From contig NZ_LMFO01000001.1 in assembly GCF_001426865.1 (NCBI RefSeq), positions 558,001 to 622,000 on the forward strand: DNA of 64,000 nucleotides, read 5' to 3'. Of this stretch, positions 29,791 through 38,083 are shown one piece after another. How positions within the stretch are numbered: the stretch's first letter is position 1; the number at the start of each line of letters is the position of its first letter. A program made the position numbers and the translations under genes. This DNA comes from Paenibacillus sp. Root52 (GTDB taxonomy: Bacteria > Bacillota > Bacilli > Paenibacillales > Paenibacillaceae). Below the pieces are notes generated by a model that was not told the origin of the DNA, searched no databases, and saw only the letters and a list, made by a program, of their open reading frames with translations.

Positions 29791-29825
29791 TGGACACTTA
29801 TTAAATATCCATTATAAAGTGTCTA
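29791..29825. promoter_or_regulatory. inverted repeat upstream of HAD gene
   Basis: TGGACACTT (29791-29799) and AAGTGTCTA (29817-29825) are inverted with one mismatch and 17 bases between them. The second arm is identical to one arm of the candidate TetR operator at 2075. Nothing else in 29480-29890 is recognisable apart from a possible TTGACA at 29702. Confidence 0.3.
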
Positions 29826-29891
29826 AATAAAGAAGATCATCTCAATCAAACAGAATAAAAAGGACATACTTAAAACATGGAGGTCATCACG

Positions 29892-30692
29892 ATGATTAAA
29901 CTGGTAGTTACTGATTTAGATGGAACGTTTCTGAACAATAAGGGTTCGTACGATTTCGAGCTCTTCAAAAAAGTGTATGCGGAAATGCAGCAAAAAGGGG
30001 TTACTTTCGTCGCATGTACCGGGAAACAATGTGAACGTGTAGAGAAATTGTTTGATGAGCATGGCAAAGGCGTTTGGATCCTGGGTGACAGCGCTGCTCG
30101 AATTAAAAAAGATGGTGAAGTTATTAAAGAGTTCAGCATAGACAAGGATCTTGCGTTGAGGGCGATTGATCGAATTCAGGACTTCGACAAAACGATGACT
30201 CTTATCGTATGTGCAAGCGATGCTGCTTACGTTCATTCTTCCATTTCAGAAGATATGTACAAAGTGGTTAAAGGCTCCTATGAGCGTGTAATTAAAACAG
30301 ATTCCTTTGAAACAATTGAGAGTCGTTTTATCAAAATTACGGTCTTTGATACTGAAGGTCGTAGCACAGCATTAAGAGCGCATGTGGAGGATACGTTGAG
30401 TGGACAAATTTACATTGTTGACTCGGAGGCTAAATGGCTGGATATTACGGCATTGCACACCCACAAAGGAGAGACGGTTAAGAAACTGCAAGAAATGTTG
30501 GGTGTCACGTACGAAGAAACGATGTCATTTGGTGACGGTGAGAATGATGTAGAGCTTATGGCCATCGCCAAATATAGTTTTGCAGTAAGTAATGCTTGTG
30601 ATAATACGAAAAAAGCAGCGAGCTTTATTACGAAATCCAATGAAGAGAATGGCGTTCTTCTAACGGTTCAAAAAATACTGGATTTGCAATAA
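29892..30692 (+). CDS. HAD-IIB (Cof-type) phosphatase
   Basis: A 266-residue cytoplasmic phosphatase of the Cof subfamily: motif I DLDGTFL (residues 8-14), motif II Thr in VACTGKQ, motif III Lys in THKGETVKKL, motif IV SFGDGENDVELM. The C2-type cap lies between residues about 85 and 185. These enzymes usually dephosphorylate sugar phosphates or similar small phosphometabolites. TGGAGG lies upstream of ATG 29892; a start five codons earlier overlaps that site. It is a single-gene unit ended by a strong terminator. Confidence 0.92.
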   Translation: MIKLVVTDLDGTFLNNKGSYDFELFKKVYAEMQQKGVTFVACTGKQCERVEKLFDEHGKGVWILGDSAARIKKDGEVIKEFSIDKDLALRAIDRIQDFDKTMTLIVCASDAAYVHSSISEDMYKVVKGSYERVIKTDSFETIESRFIKITVFDTEGRSTALRAHVEDTLSGQIYIVDSEAKWLDITALHTHKGETVKKLQEMLGVTYEETMSFGDGENDVELMAIAKYSFAVSNACDNTKKAASFITKSNEENGVLLTVQKILDLQ

Positions 30693-30728
30693 TACTGGTC
30701 TACCCACAGGTATTGCATGTTCAAAATG

Positions 30729-30760
30729 ATAGGGCAATCTTATGATTGCCCTATTTTTAT
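30729..30760. terminator. intrinsic terminator between convergent genes
   Basis: ATAGGGCAATC pairs perfectly with GATTGCCCTAT around TTAT, followed by TTTTTAT. It ends the HAD gene and may also serve the opposing AraC gene, whose stop lies 14 bases away. Confidence 0.9.
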
Positions 30761-30773
30761 TGGATAAGAAATG

Positions 30774-31664
30774 TTACTTGGAGTCGTTGATCGTCACTTG
30801 TTTGCGATAATGCTGTGGAACTACACCCATCAGTTTACGGAAAATGGATGAGAAATAACTAGAGCTTTGAAAACCACAGGCAAGTGCAATTTCACTTATG
30901 GATCTCCGTGTTTCTTTTAACATTTCGCAGCTTTTCTGAACTCGATATTGGGTGACATAGTTGCTCGGCGATTGACCCACATATTTGTTGAACAATTGGC
31001 AACAACGGCTTCTGCAAACAGCTCCGGCGGATGCGATCTCTTCAAGCGTTATCTTTTGATCATAGTTCTGGTGAATGAAATGCGTCATTTCCTGAACATG
31101 CGTTAGTACGCCAGGTTGACCGGAAACGGGCTTTAACTGATCGCCAATTGTAGCACACAACGATAACGCTTGGGCTAACAAACGAAGTGGATTGGGGTGT
31201 CGTTGCTCCGTGTGCATTTCCCGATAGAGTTCCTGAATGGACAGTAATACATCTTGTTGCCAGTCCTCCTGATTCGTGAGCACAACAAAATCAGCCATCT
31301 TGGAACTGAACTTTTCCTCCCAGTACGTTTGGATATATGAAATTTTCTCACCAAGGATAGAGGGATGAATAACGACCACGAGGAACGAACAATCGTCATG
31401 ATCCGGAATGGCGTAACCATAGTGCAAGCGTTGGCTATTAACAAAAAGTCCATCGCCTTGATGCAATCGAGTGATACTTCCATTCACAGAGAAATCCATC
31501 GATCCTTTTAATACATATATAAACTCCAGATCCACGTGCCAATGTGCAACTGCTGCATGATTGTTAAATTGATGAAGGCTTCCCTTGCGGACATAAAGCG
31601 GTAAATCGGGAAGATTATAATCCAACCGTTCTGATAAATCAGAGAACACCTCTAAGTCTGTCAT
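30774..31664 (-). CDS. AraC family transcriptional regulator
   Basis: A 296-residue AraC regulator. The N-terminal cupin sensor is clear (HWHVDLEFIYVLKGSMDFSVNG, HQGDGLFVNSQRLHYGY). The C-terminal double helix-turn-helix contains ITLEEIASAGAVCRSRCCQLF and ISEIALACGFQSSSYFSSIFRKL. The first recognition helix has an unusual CRSRCC. It is divergent from the MATE efflux gene (31788), and a pair of ATATTGAT copies 21 bp apart between them is a plausible binding site, so it probably regulates itself and the transporter. Confidence 0.88.
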   Translation of the reverse strand: MTDLEVFSDLSERLDYNLPDLPLYVRKGSLHQFNNHAAVAHWHVDLEFIYVLKGSMDFSVNGSITRLHQGDGLFVNSQRLHYGYAIPDHDDCSFLVVVIHPSILGEKISYIQTYWEEKFSSKMADFVVLTNQEDWQQDVLLSIQELYREMHTEQRHPNPLRLLAQALSLCATIGDQLKPVSGQPGVLTHVQEMTHFIHQNYDQKITLEEIASAGAVCRSRCCQLFNKYVGQSPSNYVTQYRVQKSCEMLKETRRSISEIALACGFQSSSYFSSIFRKLMGVVPQHYRKQVTINDSK

Positions 31665-31695
31665 TGAGAATCCCTTCTACACACAAATGTGTACG

Positions 31696-31724
31696 ATATT
31701 GATAAAAGTATAGCCAATATTGAT
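31696..31724. promoter_or_regulatory. candidate AraC operator, direct repeat 21 bp apart
   Basis: ATATTGAT occurs at 31696-31703 and 31717-31724, exactly 21 bp apart (two helical turns), in the divergent region between the AraC and MATE genes. This spacing is typical for AraC-family half-sites on one face of DNA. Confidence 0.4.
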
Positions 31725-31787
31725 GGAAACAACAATCATTGTGTCCTATTCTTATATTATGCAAAACAACAGAGAGGATCGATATAG

Positions 31788-33164
31788 GTGAGAAAACGCA
31801 TGCAACTTCAAGGTTTCGGCAAACGAGACTTTAATCGAGAGTTAATATCGCTTGTGATCCCCATTGCACTACAAAACCTAATATCAGCAACCGTGATATC
31901 TGTTGATGTAATTATGTTGGGTATGATAAGTCAATCTGCAATGGCAGCCGTATCACTCGCAGGACAAATCACGTTTACATTGACATTGTTTTACATGGGA
32001 TTGTCAGCGGGGGCGAGTATCCTCACGGCTCAGTATTGGGGGAAGAAGGATACACCCACCATACAGCGCATTCTTAGTATTGCCTGCGTGTTCTCCTTAG
32101 GTATATCGATTCTGTTTTTCTTGTCTTCCTTGTTGATTCCCGACGCACTGATGCACTTATTCACCAATGATCCTGAACTGATTCAATATGGGTCAAAGTT
32201 TTTACAGTTTAATTCCTTTTCTTACCTTGTGATGGGATTATCGCAGATGTATCTCAGTGTGATTCGAAGTATGGAAAATGCAAAACTCACTGCGTGGATT
32301 AGTTCTTTATGTTTGGTCTTAAACATTATATTTAATGCCATTTGCATTTTTGTATTATTCCCATCCCATCCGGAACTTGCGATTGCGGCAGTAGCTCTTG
32401 CCACGGTATTGGCACGTATGATTGAACTAGCATGTTGTGTGATTCATTCCTTAACAAGAGGATCTATTCGCTTACGTTTACCGGTACGTGACCGTATTCA
32501 GCGTAATCTATTAAAGGATTTTTTGAAATATACGCTGCCAGTACAGGGGAATTATATCGTATGGGGAGGAGCACTTACCGCTACGGCTGCCATTATAGGT
32601 CATGTGAACTCCGATATGGTAGCAGCGAACTCCATCGCATCTGTCGTTAAAAACTTGGCGGTTGTTCTCTGTGGAGGTATAGCTACCGGCGGATCTGTGC
32701 TGGTTGGAAAGTATCTGGGACAGGGTGAAATGGAGAAAGCAAGGTATGCGGGTAACAACATGTGTTATTACGCATTAATTTTTGGAGTCATTGCCGGTTG
32801 CACAATTCTGCTCATTAGACCTTTGGTCTACTCCATCGTTAATTTGAACCCCGCTGCTCAAGGTTATCTGGATGGGATGTTATACATTAGTGCGTATTAC
32901 TGTATTGCAAAATCGTTTAACTCCACAACTATAGCGGGCATATTCCCGGCTGGTGGAGATTCGAAGTTTGGATTATGGTGCGACACAGTTGTGATGTGGC
33001 TTATTATTCTACCCCTTAGTTATCTGTGTGCTTTTGTTTGGCAAGTGTCTCCCATTTTCTTATATATTGTCATCAGCTTAGATGAATTAATTAAATTGCC
33101 TATTGCTTTCACCCGTTATCATCAATTTAAGTGGCTGAACAACTTAACTAGAAACTTTACATAA
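31788..33164 (+). CDS. MATE family efflux transporter
   Basis: A 458-residue membrane protein with about twelve hydrophobic segments in two similar halves, each beginning with the MATE pattern: IPIALQNLISATVISVDVIMLG in the first half and LPVQGNYIVWGGALTATAAIIG in the second. MATE proteins export drugs or metabolites in exchange for Na+ or H+. It starts at GTG 31788 with AGAGAGG upstream; an ATG four codons later is an alternative. The divergent AraC gene suggests inducible expression. The substrate is unknown. Confidence 0.92.
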   Translation: MRKRMQLQGFGKRDFNRELISLVIPIALQNLISATVISVDVIMLGMISQSAMAAVSLAGQITFTLTLFYMGLSAGASILTAQYWGKKDTPTIQRILSIACVFSLGISILFFLSSLLIPDALMHLFTNDPELIQYGSKFLQFNSFSYLVMGLSQMYLSVIRSMENAKLTAWISSLCLVLNIIFNAICIFVLFPSHPELAIAAVALATVLARMIELACCVIHSLTRGSIRLRLPVRDRIQRNLLKDFLKYTLPVQGNYIVWGGALTATAAIIGHVNSDMVAANSIASVVKNLAVVLCGGIATGGSVLVGKYLGQGEMEKARYAGNNMCYYALIFGVIAGCTILLIRPLVYSIVNLNPAAQGYLDGMLYISAYYCIAKSFNSTTIAGIFPAGGDSKFGLWCDTVVMWLIILPLSYLCAFVWQVSPIFLYIVISLDELIKLPIAFTRYHQFKWLNNLTRNFT

Positions 33165-33235
33165 ACCTAATCATCACTAAGGATTATGTAATGTACTCTT
33201 ATAAATAATAGCTTTTTCATAAAGGAGAAGATGAT

Positions 33236-33865
33236 ATGAATATTCAAGAACGTATGGCAAGCAAACAACTTTTTACAGATGATGATGCCAATTATCCGAA
33301 AGAGGCTGCAGAGTTAGCCAAAGCACGCCAGCGAGGTAAGGCACTATGCTATGAAATCAATAATTTGCACCCAGATGATGTTGAGATGCGCAAGAAATTA
33401 ATGAAACAGCTGTTTGGTAGCATAGGCAAAAATGTGTGGATGGAGCCGCCACTCCGCATGGCATACGGCTCAAATACGAGCGTAGGCAATAATGTATATA
33501 TCAATTTCAATTTAACTGTGGTTGATGATTACAAAGTAACGATTGGGAATGATGTGATGTTTGGCCCAAATGTAACAATTGCTGTAACGAGTCATCCGGT
33601 GCACCCTGAGAAGCGCAAAGAAGGCGGGATGTTTGCATTACCCGTCGTCATTGAAGATGGGGCGTGGATCGGGACAGGAGCAATCATTCTACCAGGAGTC
33701 ACGATTGGCAAAGGAAGTGTCGTTGGTGCGGGTAGTGTTGTAACGAAGGATGTCCCTGCCAACGTAATCGCTGTGGGCAATCCATGCAGAGTTCTTCGTG
33801 AGATTAACGAACAGGATCGAGAGTTCTACTATAAAGACATGCGTTTTGACCAGGTTGAATGGTAA
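33236..33865 (+). CDS. maltose/galactoside-type O-acetyltransferase (LacA/Maa family)
   Basis: A 209-residue left-handed beta-helix acetyltransferase. The N-terminal Mac domain is present (ERMASKQLFTDDDANYPKE), then hexapeptide repeats with VGNNVYINFNLTVVDDYKVTIG, the catalytic His region VTSHPVHP, and GAWIGTGAIILPGVTIGKGS. It ends with VGNPCRVLREI. It should transfer acetyl from acetyl-CoA to a sugar hydroxyl. AAAGGAG precedes the ATG. It follows the MATE gene by 71 bp without a clear terminator, so readthrough is possible. Confidence 0.92.
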   Translation: MNIQERMASKQLFTDDDANYPKEAAELAKARQRGKALCYEINNLHPDDVEMRKKLMKQLFGSIGKNVWMEPPLRMAYGSNTSVGNNVYINFNLTVVDDYKVTIGNDVMFGPNVTIAVTSHPVHPEKRKEGGMFALPVVIEDGAWIGTGAIILPGVTIGKGSVVGAGSVVTKDVPANVIAVGNPCRVLREINEQDREFYYKDMRFDQVEW

Positions 33866-33901
33866 AAGAAGGACATCTACCTTCTAGAGAGGAGTTTGTC
33901 T

Positions 33902-34069
33902 ATGTATATTATTTATTCTATTGTCGTATTGATCGCTCTGTTTTTTGTCATTAGAGCCCTTGTCCATACCCGCCGAACCCACTTGATCGCCAATAAAATG
34001 AAAAAAAAGTTTGAACATTATTATAATGAAAATGCCTATCATAATGATCAGCATAATGACAGGATGTAA
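33902..34069 (+). CDS. small single-pass membrane protein
   Basis: A 55-residue protein starting MYIIYSIVVLIALFFVIRAL, one membrane helix, then a basic stretch (HTRRTHLIANKMKKK) and a Tyr/His/Asn-rich tail with HYYNENAYHNDQHND. AGAGAGGAG precedes the ATG at good spacing. It lies 36 bp after the acetyltransferase gene and is followed by a terminator, so it is probably the last gene of that unit. I recognise no family; the basic flank suggests the tail is cytoplasmic. Confidence 0.65.
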   Translation: MYIIYSIVVLIALFFVIRALVHTRRTHLIANKMKKKFEHYYNENAYHNDQHNDRM

Positions 34070-34111
34070 TTCAGAATATTAGGAGATTCTCGTCTTTAGA
34101 AAAAAAGAATA

Positions 34112-34148
34112 AAGCAACCGACCCAATGAGTCGGTTGCTTTTGTTTTG
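34112..34148 (+). terminator. intrinsic terminator
   Basis: AAGCAACCGAC pairs perfectly with GTCGGTTGCTT around CCAATGA, followed by TTGTTTTG. It closes the acetyltransferase/small-protein unit. Confidence 0.9.
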
Positions 34149-34274
34149 CTTGTGGTTAGGTGTCCGTAGACATGAGACATGATATGCCACCGCAAGGGTA
34201 TGCAACTATTCTTGATGTCATTAAATGAACAGCTCGGCGTAACAAATAACTTGTAATGACTCAATTATTACCTT

Positions 34275-34305
34275 TTGGTGACTATATCACTAAAAAGTAG
34301 GTACT
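34275..34305 (+). promoter_or_regulatory. HxlR-type operator upstream of HxlR gene
   Basis: A palindromic TTGGTGA-CTATA-TCACTAA element is followed by AGTAGGTACT. The 31-base element is matched at 27 positions, in the same orientation relative to the gene, by 55034-55004 upstream of the QorB-like gene. It ends 51 bases before the HxlR start, so autoregulation is likely. Confidence 0.65.
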
Positions 34306-34356
34306 ATTCATCTAGTAACTTTTCCTCCATAATAGATTGGAGAGAGGGTGCATGAT

Positions 34357-34701
34357 ATGAAAACGTATTACTGTGAACTGGAAGTGACATTAGAGGTTAT
34401 TGGAGGAAAGTGGAAAGGACTTGTTCTATATTATTTAATAAAAGGACCTAAACGGACGGGAGAGCTTAAGCGGCTCATAAACAACATTTCACAGAAGATG
34501 CTGATTCAAACTCTTCGAGAGCTAGAAGCTGATGGATTAATTCATCGGAAAATGTACAATCAAGTCCCGCCAAAAGTGGAATATTCAACAACAGAGCTGG
34601 GTCAATCCCTTGAACCCATTTTGAAATTGCTATGTGGATGGGGCGGGCAATACGCAGAGCAATCCTATGCTCCAGGTGAAATTGAGATTTTGTATCCATA
34701 A
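34357..34701 (+). CDS. HxlR family transcriptional regulator
   Basis: A 114-residue winged-helix protein of the HxlR/YodB/YtcD family: a Cys near the start (MKTYYCELEVTLEVIGGKWKGLVLYYL, Cys6 conserved in redox- and quinone-sensing members), the recognition region GELKRLINNISQKMLIQTLRELEADGLI, and the wing YNQVPPKVEYSTTELG. AGAGAGGG supports ATG 34357 over a GTG three codons upstream. The operator 50 bases upstream recurs in front of the QorB-like quinone reductase gene at 54905, which fits a sensor of electrophiles acting through Cys6. No target gene is adjacent. Confidence 0.9.
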   Translation: MKTYYCELEVTLEVIGGKWKGLVLYYLIKGPKRTGELKRLINNISQKMLIQTLRELEADGLIHRKMYNQVPPKVEYSTTELGQSLEPILKLLCGWGGQYAEQSYAPGEIEILYP

Positions 34702-34731
34702 CCAGTAGTTAAAATCCAAGGTGACGGGAGA

Positions 34732-35349
34732 TTAGGTGTGACTGTTGATTTCTAAACATTTTTGCATGAATATTACTTTTTTGAAGCCTGCTTTTACAGT
34801 AAATAAGCCGGATGTAAGTTCTTTTTTGATCATATAACCAAAACGCTCATATAATTTCTGTGCTGATGGATTTGTATCAACAACTTCAAGATTTATTTTG
34901 GTAATATGCATTGTTTTTGCAAGCTGTTCTACCTCCTTTAACAACAGTTTACCTATTCCAGTACCACGTGCCTTTTCAGATACTGCAATAGGGTCAATCT
35001 GTAATATATCCTCGTTGTACATATGGAACCTTAAATACAAGGTATAAAAGAAATATCGCCACATCGCTGCGAATGGAGGATAAACCTTCTGAAACGCCTT
35101 ATATTTCGCAGGTGCAAAGGCTTTTTTGCCTAGATTGTAACCGAGAAAGCCAATGACTTCTTCATTTCGGATTGCATAGATACCTTGTTCAAATTGAATA
35201 GATTGAGCTAATAGCTCAACAGCTTGCTCTCTCGTTTTGGTAAAAAACCAAAGGTATTTTACTTTCAATGGAAAAGCTTCGTAAAATAAATTAGCCACTT
35301 GTGCTTGTTGCTGAGGATTAAGCTTCGATGTGATTTCAATTTGATCCAC
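34732..35349 (-). CDS. GNAT family N-acetyltransferase
   Basis: A 205-residue GNAT protein. The acetyl-CoA-binding motif is ILQIDPIAVSEKARGTGIGKLL (about residues 116-140), followed by INLEVVDTNPSAQKLYERFGY. The N-terminal half has the helical LFYEAFPLKVKYLW and QGIYAIRNEEVIGFLGYN. It is convergent with the HxlR gene and divergent from the AraC gene at 35522. GGGGAGATTACC precedes the start. The acceptor is unknown. Confidence 0.87.
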   Translation of the reverse strand: MDQIEITSKLNPQQQAQVANLFYEAFPLKVKYLWFFTKTREQAVELLAQSIQFEQGIYAIRNEEVIGFLGYNLGKKAFAPAKYKAFQKVYPPFAAMWRYFFYTLYLRFHMYNEDILQIDPIAVSEKARGTGIGKLLLKEVEQLAKTMHITKINLEVVDTNPSAQKLYERFGYMIKKELTSGLFTVKAGFKKVIFMQKCLEINSHT

Positions 35350-35431
35350 GGTAATCTCCCCTAACCTGCATTCTAAATTTTTTTGCTGTTCTATAGCTCA
35401 TTTTCCTAGAAAAAAGCCAAGTGAACAATTC

Positions 35432-35464
35432 ACATTTCTTAGAGGTTAAGGTACATTTCTTAGA
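35432..35464. promoter_or_regulatory. candidate AraC operator, 12-bp direct repeat 21 bp apart
   Basis: ACATTTCTTAGA occurs exactly at 35432-35443 and again at 35453-35464, 21 bp apart (two helical turns). It lies between the divergent GNAT and AraC genes, 58 bases before the AraC start. A degenerate third copy (CATTTTCCTAGA, near 35399) lies about three turns upstream. Confidence 0.55.
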
Positions 35465-35521
35465 TAATGATAATGTCGGGTGGCTTAATTATCGTCACTG
35501 AGTTGAAAGGAGGAAATGAAG

Positions 35522-36826
35522 GTGAGCAGTAATCAGAACCAAAGTCCTCCCTTAAAAGTGGAATTTCTAAGAATCAAAGATGAGCCGTTTCGCTGGAGCA
35601 ACTCCATTGAAGTGGTAATAGTGCTAGAGGGTAGCATTCAAGTAGCCATCGCAGACGAGAATAGGATATTGAGTGTTGGTGGACTAGAAATCTTCAATAT
35701 CAATCAAGTTCATCGTTTGTCACATACCAATGATGAGAATTTGGTGTTACTTATCAATATTGATGCTGAATTGGCTAAGGATTACTGTTCAGATTTATCC
35801 ACAGTCTGGTTTGCACACGAATTTGGCCCTGGAACATACTTAGGCTCGGAGCGAGTCAAAGAAATAACGGAAGCAATCTGCACGCTAATAACTCCAGTAG
35901 TAAACAACCAGAGTGAGCTACGCTTTTTGACTTTATTGAATATAATCGAGTCATTGTTGGATCTGCTTATAACGAATTTAGATGTCAAAAGAATGTTCGA
36001 AGGCAACCCAATCAAGCTGCAACGAATATGGAAAATCTATAATTATTTATTCAATAACCAAGGATACACCAACAAAGCTTCTCTGAATGAAATTGCCGAA
36101 ATGACGGATGAATATTTGAATTTAGATTATTTATCATCACAATTTAAGTTATTAATAGGAGATACATTGCAAAATTTACTCCATTACTTACGCATCGAGC
36201 ACGCGATAAAACGATTATTAACGACAAATCTAAGTCTCGTGGACATATCCATGGATAGTGGCTTTTCTTCCCCAAGATATTTCTATCAGAAGTTTAATAA
36301 GATTTTCCCAGAAGGACCCAAAGAATTTCGCCATGAAAATAAAAAAAAGCAAGAGATGATGGAGCACTTCAGAGAGAGTATTGATCCAGCATTCGTTCTT
36401 CCAAGGCATAAAGGGTTATTTCACAATCACGAAGCAGTAAGCAATATACCGAATAAATGGATAAACCTTGATCTATTTGGGTATTACGATCCGAGATCAA
36501 CTTCTGTATATATGATCAGAATTACTGATTTACTCATAAGTAACTTAGATAACAATTTTAACCGGATTCTTCAGGTTCATGATTTAATTCCGTATCAAGT
36601 TTTTGGATTCGAAGAACCTTTTGATTTCACCTTTAACAAGGATGTACAATCACTAACGTGGTTTATGAACCAGTTTAGCGATAATGATATTCATCCTGCA
36701 TTTATTGTGGGAGCAGATAGCAAACTTATGTCAGAACAGATAGCAGCAATACAACGATTGATTGAAAACTATGCCCTTATCTATGGAGCAGAATGTTTAA
36801 AAGGATGGAAGATTGAAATTCGATAA
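35522..36826 (+). CDS. AraC family regulator with long C-terminal extension
   Basis: A 434-residue protein. An N-terminal cupin (VVIVLEGSIQVAIADENRILSVGG, INQVHRLSH) is followed by a double helix-turn-helix in the middle (about residues 185-285; SLVDISMDSGFSSPRYFYQKF) and then some 145 further residues (NKWINLDLFGYYDPRSTS to the end). Related AraC proteins carry a GH39-like sugar-binding barrel after the DNA-binding domain; this extension is far shorter and may be a truncated relic or a distinct domain. I chose GTG 35522 because GGAGG lies eight bases upstream; the ATG at 35516 is too close. Direct repeats at 35432 may be its operator. Confidence 0.82.
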   Translation: MSSNQNQSPPLKVEFLRIKDEPFRWSNSIEVVIVLEGSIQVAIADENRILSVGGLEIFNINQVHRLSHTNDENLVLLINIDAELAKDYCSDLSTVWFAHEFGPGTYLGSERVKEITEAICTLITPVVNNQSELRFLTLLNIIESLLDLLITNLDVKRMFEGNPIKLQRIWKIYNYLFNNQGYTNKASLNEIAEMTDEYLNLDYLSSQFKLLIGDTLQNLLHYLRIEHAIKRLLTTNLSLVDISMDSGFSSPRYFYQKFNKIFPEGPKEFRHENKKKQEMMEHFRESIDPAFVLPRHKGLFHNHEAVSNIPNKWINLDLFGYYDPRSTSVYMIRITDLLISNLDNNFNRILQVHDLIPYQVFGFEEPFDFTFNKDVQSLTWFMNQFSDNDIHPAFIVGADSKLMSEQIAAIQRLIENYALIYGAECLKGWKIEIR

Positions 36827-36921
36827 CGCCAACCAAAGAACGCGGAAGAATGGCTAGCTCAAACTTGCTGGGTGTACGATCCGTGTTGGCACTGAGATTT
36901 TGAACGTTAGGCAGTAAAGTA

Positions 36922-38052
36922 TCAAATACGGTTTTGTCGCTCCTCTCCTGTATTTTGGGATGCTCTTAACCTTTTCTTTTTTTGTAGTAGCATAAACGCC
37001 AGTAGTAGAAGTGGAACAAGGATTTGAAAGAAAGGGGAGACCCGCTTAACTGAAACGTTCAGACCCAGCCATATATACTCTGTATACCTGGGTGACAGAA
37101 AGGAGAGGAAGTAAATCGTTATGCCTGTAGGTAAGATTAATAATTTATACTTAATGTTTGTGATCCGGCTTAAACCTGTTACAGCACCAACAAAGAACGC
37201 TGCCATCTTAATACCTAAACCTAAAAAAAGAACCAGTGCAAAAAGGGCATCCATCCTCTCTAGAACTCCAGCAAATTGAATGAGCTGGATAGTTTCAAGT
37301 AAAGGGGTTGAAGTATTGGTAGCTATAGAGGATCCAAGAACGATAATATTGATTTGATTTATTATGGTTAAAAATATTGAGACTACACCATACGCAGTTA
37401 AAAGAGCTTTATTAAATTTGGAATCATGTTCGGTGATTTTAAAAAAAACTAAGAACAAGACAGTCTGTCCAAAGGGAAAGGACACGATCTCCGGGAAGGC
37501 TGCGCTCCATACAGGTGGTAGGCCTTTTTCGAGAATGGGTTGCATATTTTCAACGTGTAATAGACCCGCTGCAGTGATTAACACGATCAACACAGTGTAA
37601 CTGAGAATAACAATGGGAAAAAGGATGGTACAGGTTCTCATAAGCACTTCAGGGCCATATCTTACCGTGTTTCCAACAACTAAGATGGCCACAAGCATGA
37701 TAAAGGCGATAGGCGTTCTATTTAATAAAGTGAGAACCGTCACTTCTCCCATGTCGCGTAAATTGCGGGAAGTTTCGTACATAAAATGGATAGCGAACAA
37801 GAAACCAAGTACACTGCCAGGTATTTTGCCGATATAATATTGTAGGAGCTCGTATAAGTCTTTGCCCTTATCTAATTGATGTATCCAAAGATACATTAAG
37901 AGCAGGAAAAAACCTACACTTGCCGCGATGAGCATTGCTATCCAAGCATCCTGTTTAGCGTTTCCTCCCAATAGAAATAACGTGGTACTCCCTACTTCAA
38001 AAACGCAGAAAGTGACAACCAGATCAGATAATTTCGGGGTTAATTTGCTCAA
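36922..38052 (-). CDS. GerAB/GerKB-type spore germination permease
   Basis: A 376-residue membrane protein of the endospore germination permease family (APC superfamily) with about ten hydrophobic segments, starting SKLTPKLSDLVVTFCVFEVGSTTLFLLGGNAKQDAW, which has the family's conserved G..A..DAW pattern. It forms the inner-membrane ligand-binding subunit of a GerA-type germinant receptor. A TTG at 38052 is the probable start because GAGGAG lies six to seven bases upstream; the GTG at 38067 overlaps that site. It is the last gene of an A-C-B operon, as in gerK. Confidence 0.9.
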   Translation of the reverse strand: MSKLTPKLSDLVVTFCVFEVGSTTLFLLGGNAKQDAWIAMLIAASVGFFLLLMYLWIHQLDKGKDLYELLQYYIGKIPGSVLGFLFAIHFMYETSRNLRDMGEVTVLTLLNRTPIAFIMLVAILVVGNTVRYGPEVLMRTCTILFPIVILSYTVLIVLITAAGLLHVENMQPILEKGLPPVWSAAFPEIVSFPFGQTVLFLVFFKITEHDSKFNKALLTAYGVVSIFLTIINQINIIVLGSSIATNTSTPLLETIQLIQFAGVLERMDALFALVLFLGLGIKMAAFFVGAVTGLSRITNIKYKLLILPTGITIYFLSFLSPRYTEYIWLGLNVSVKRVSPFFQILVPLLLLAFMLLQKKKRLRASQNTGEERQNRI

Positions 38053-38083
38053 GACGGATCTCCTCACTATAGGATCTTTTCGT

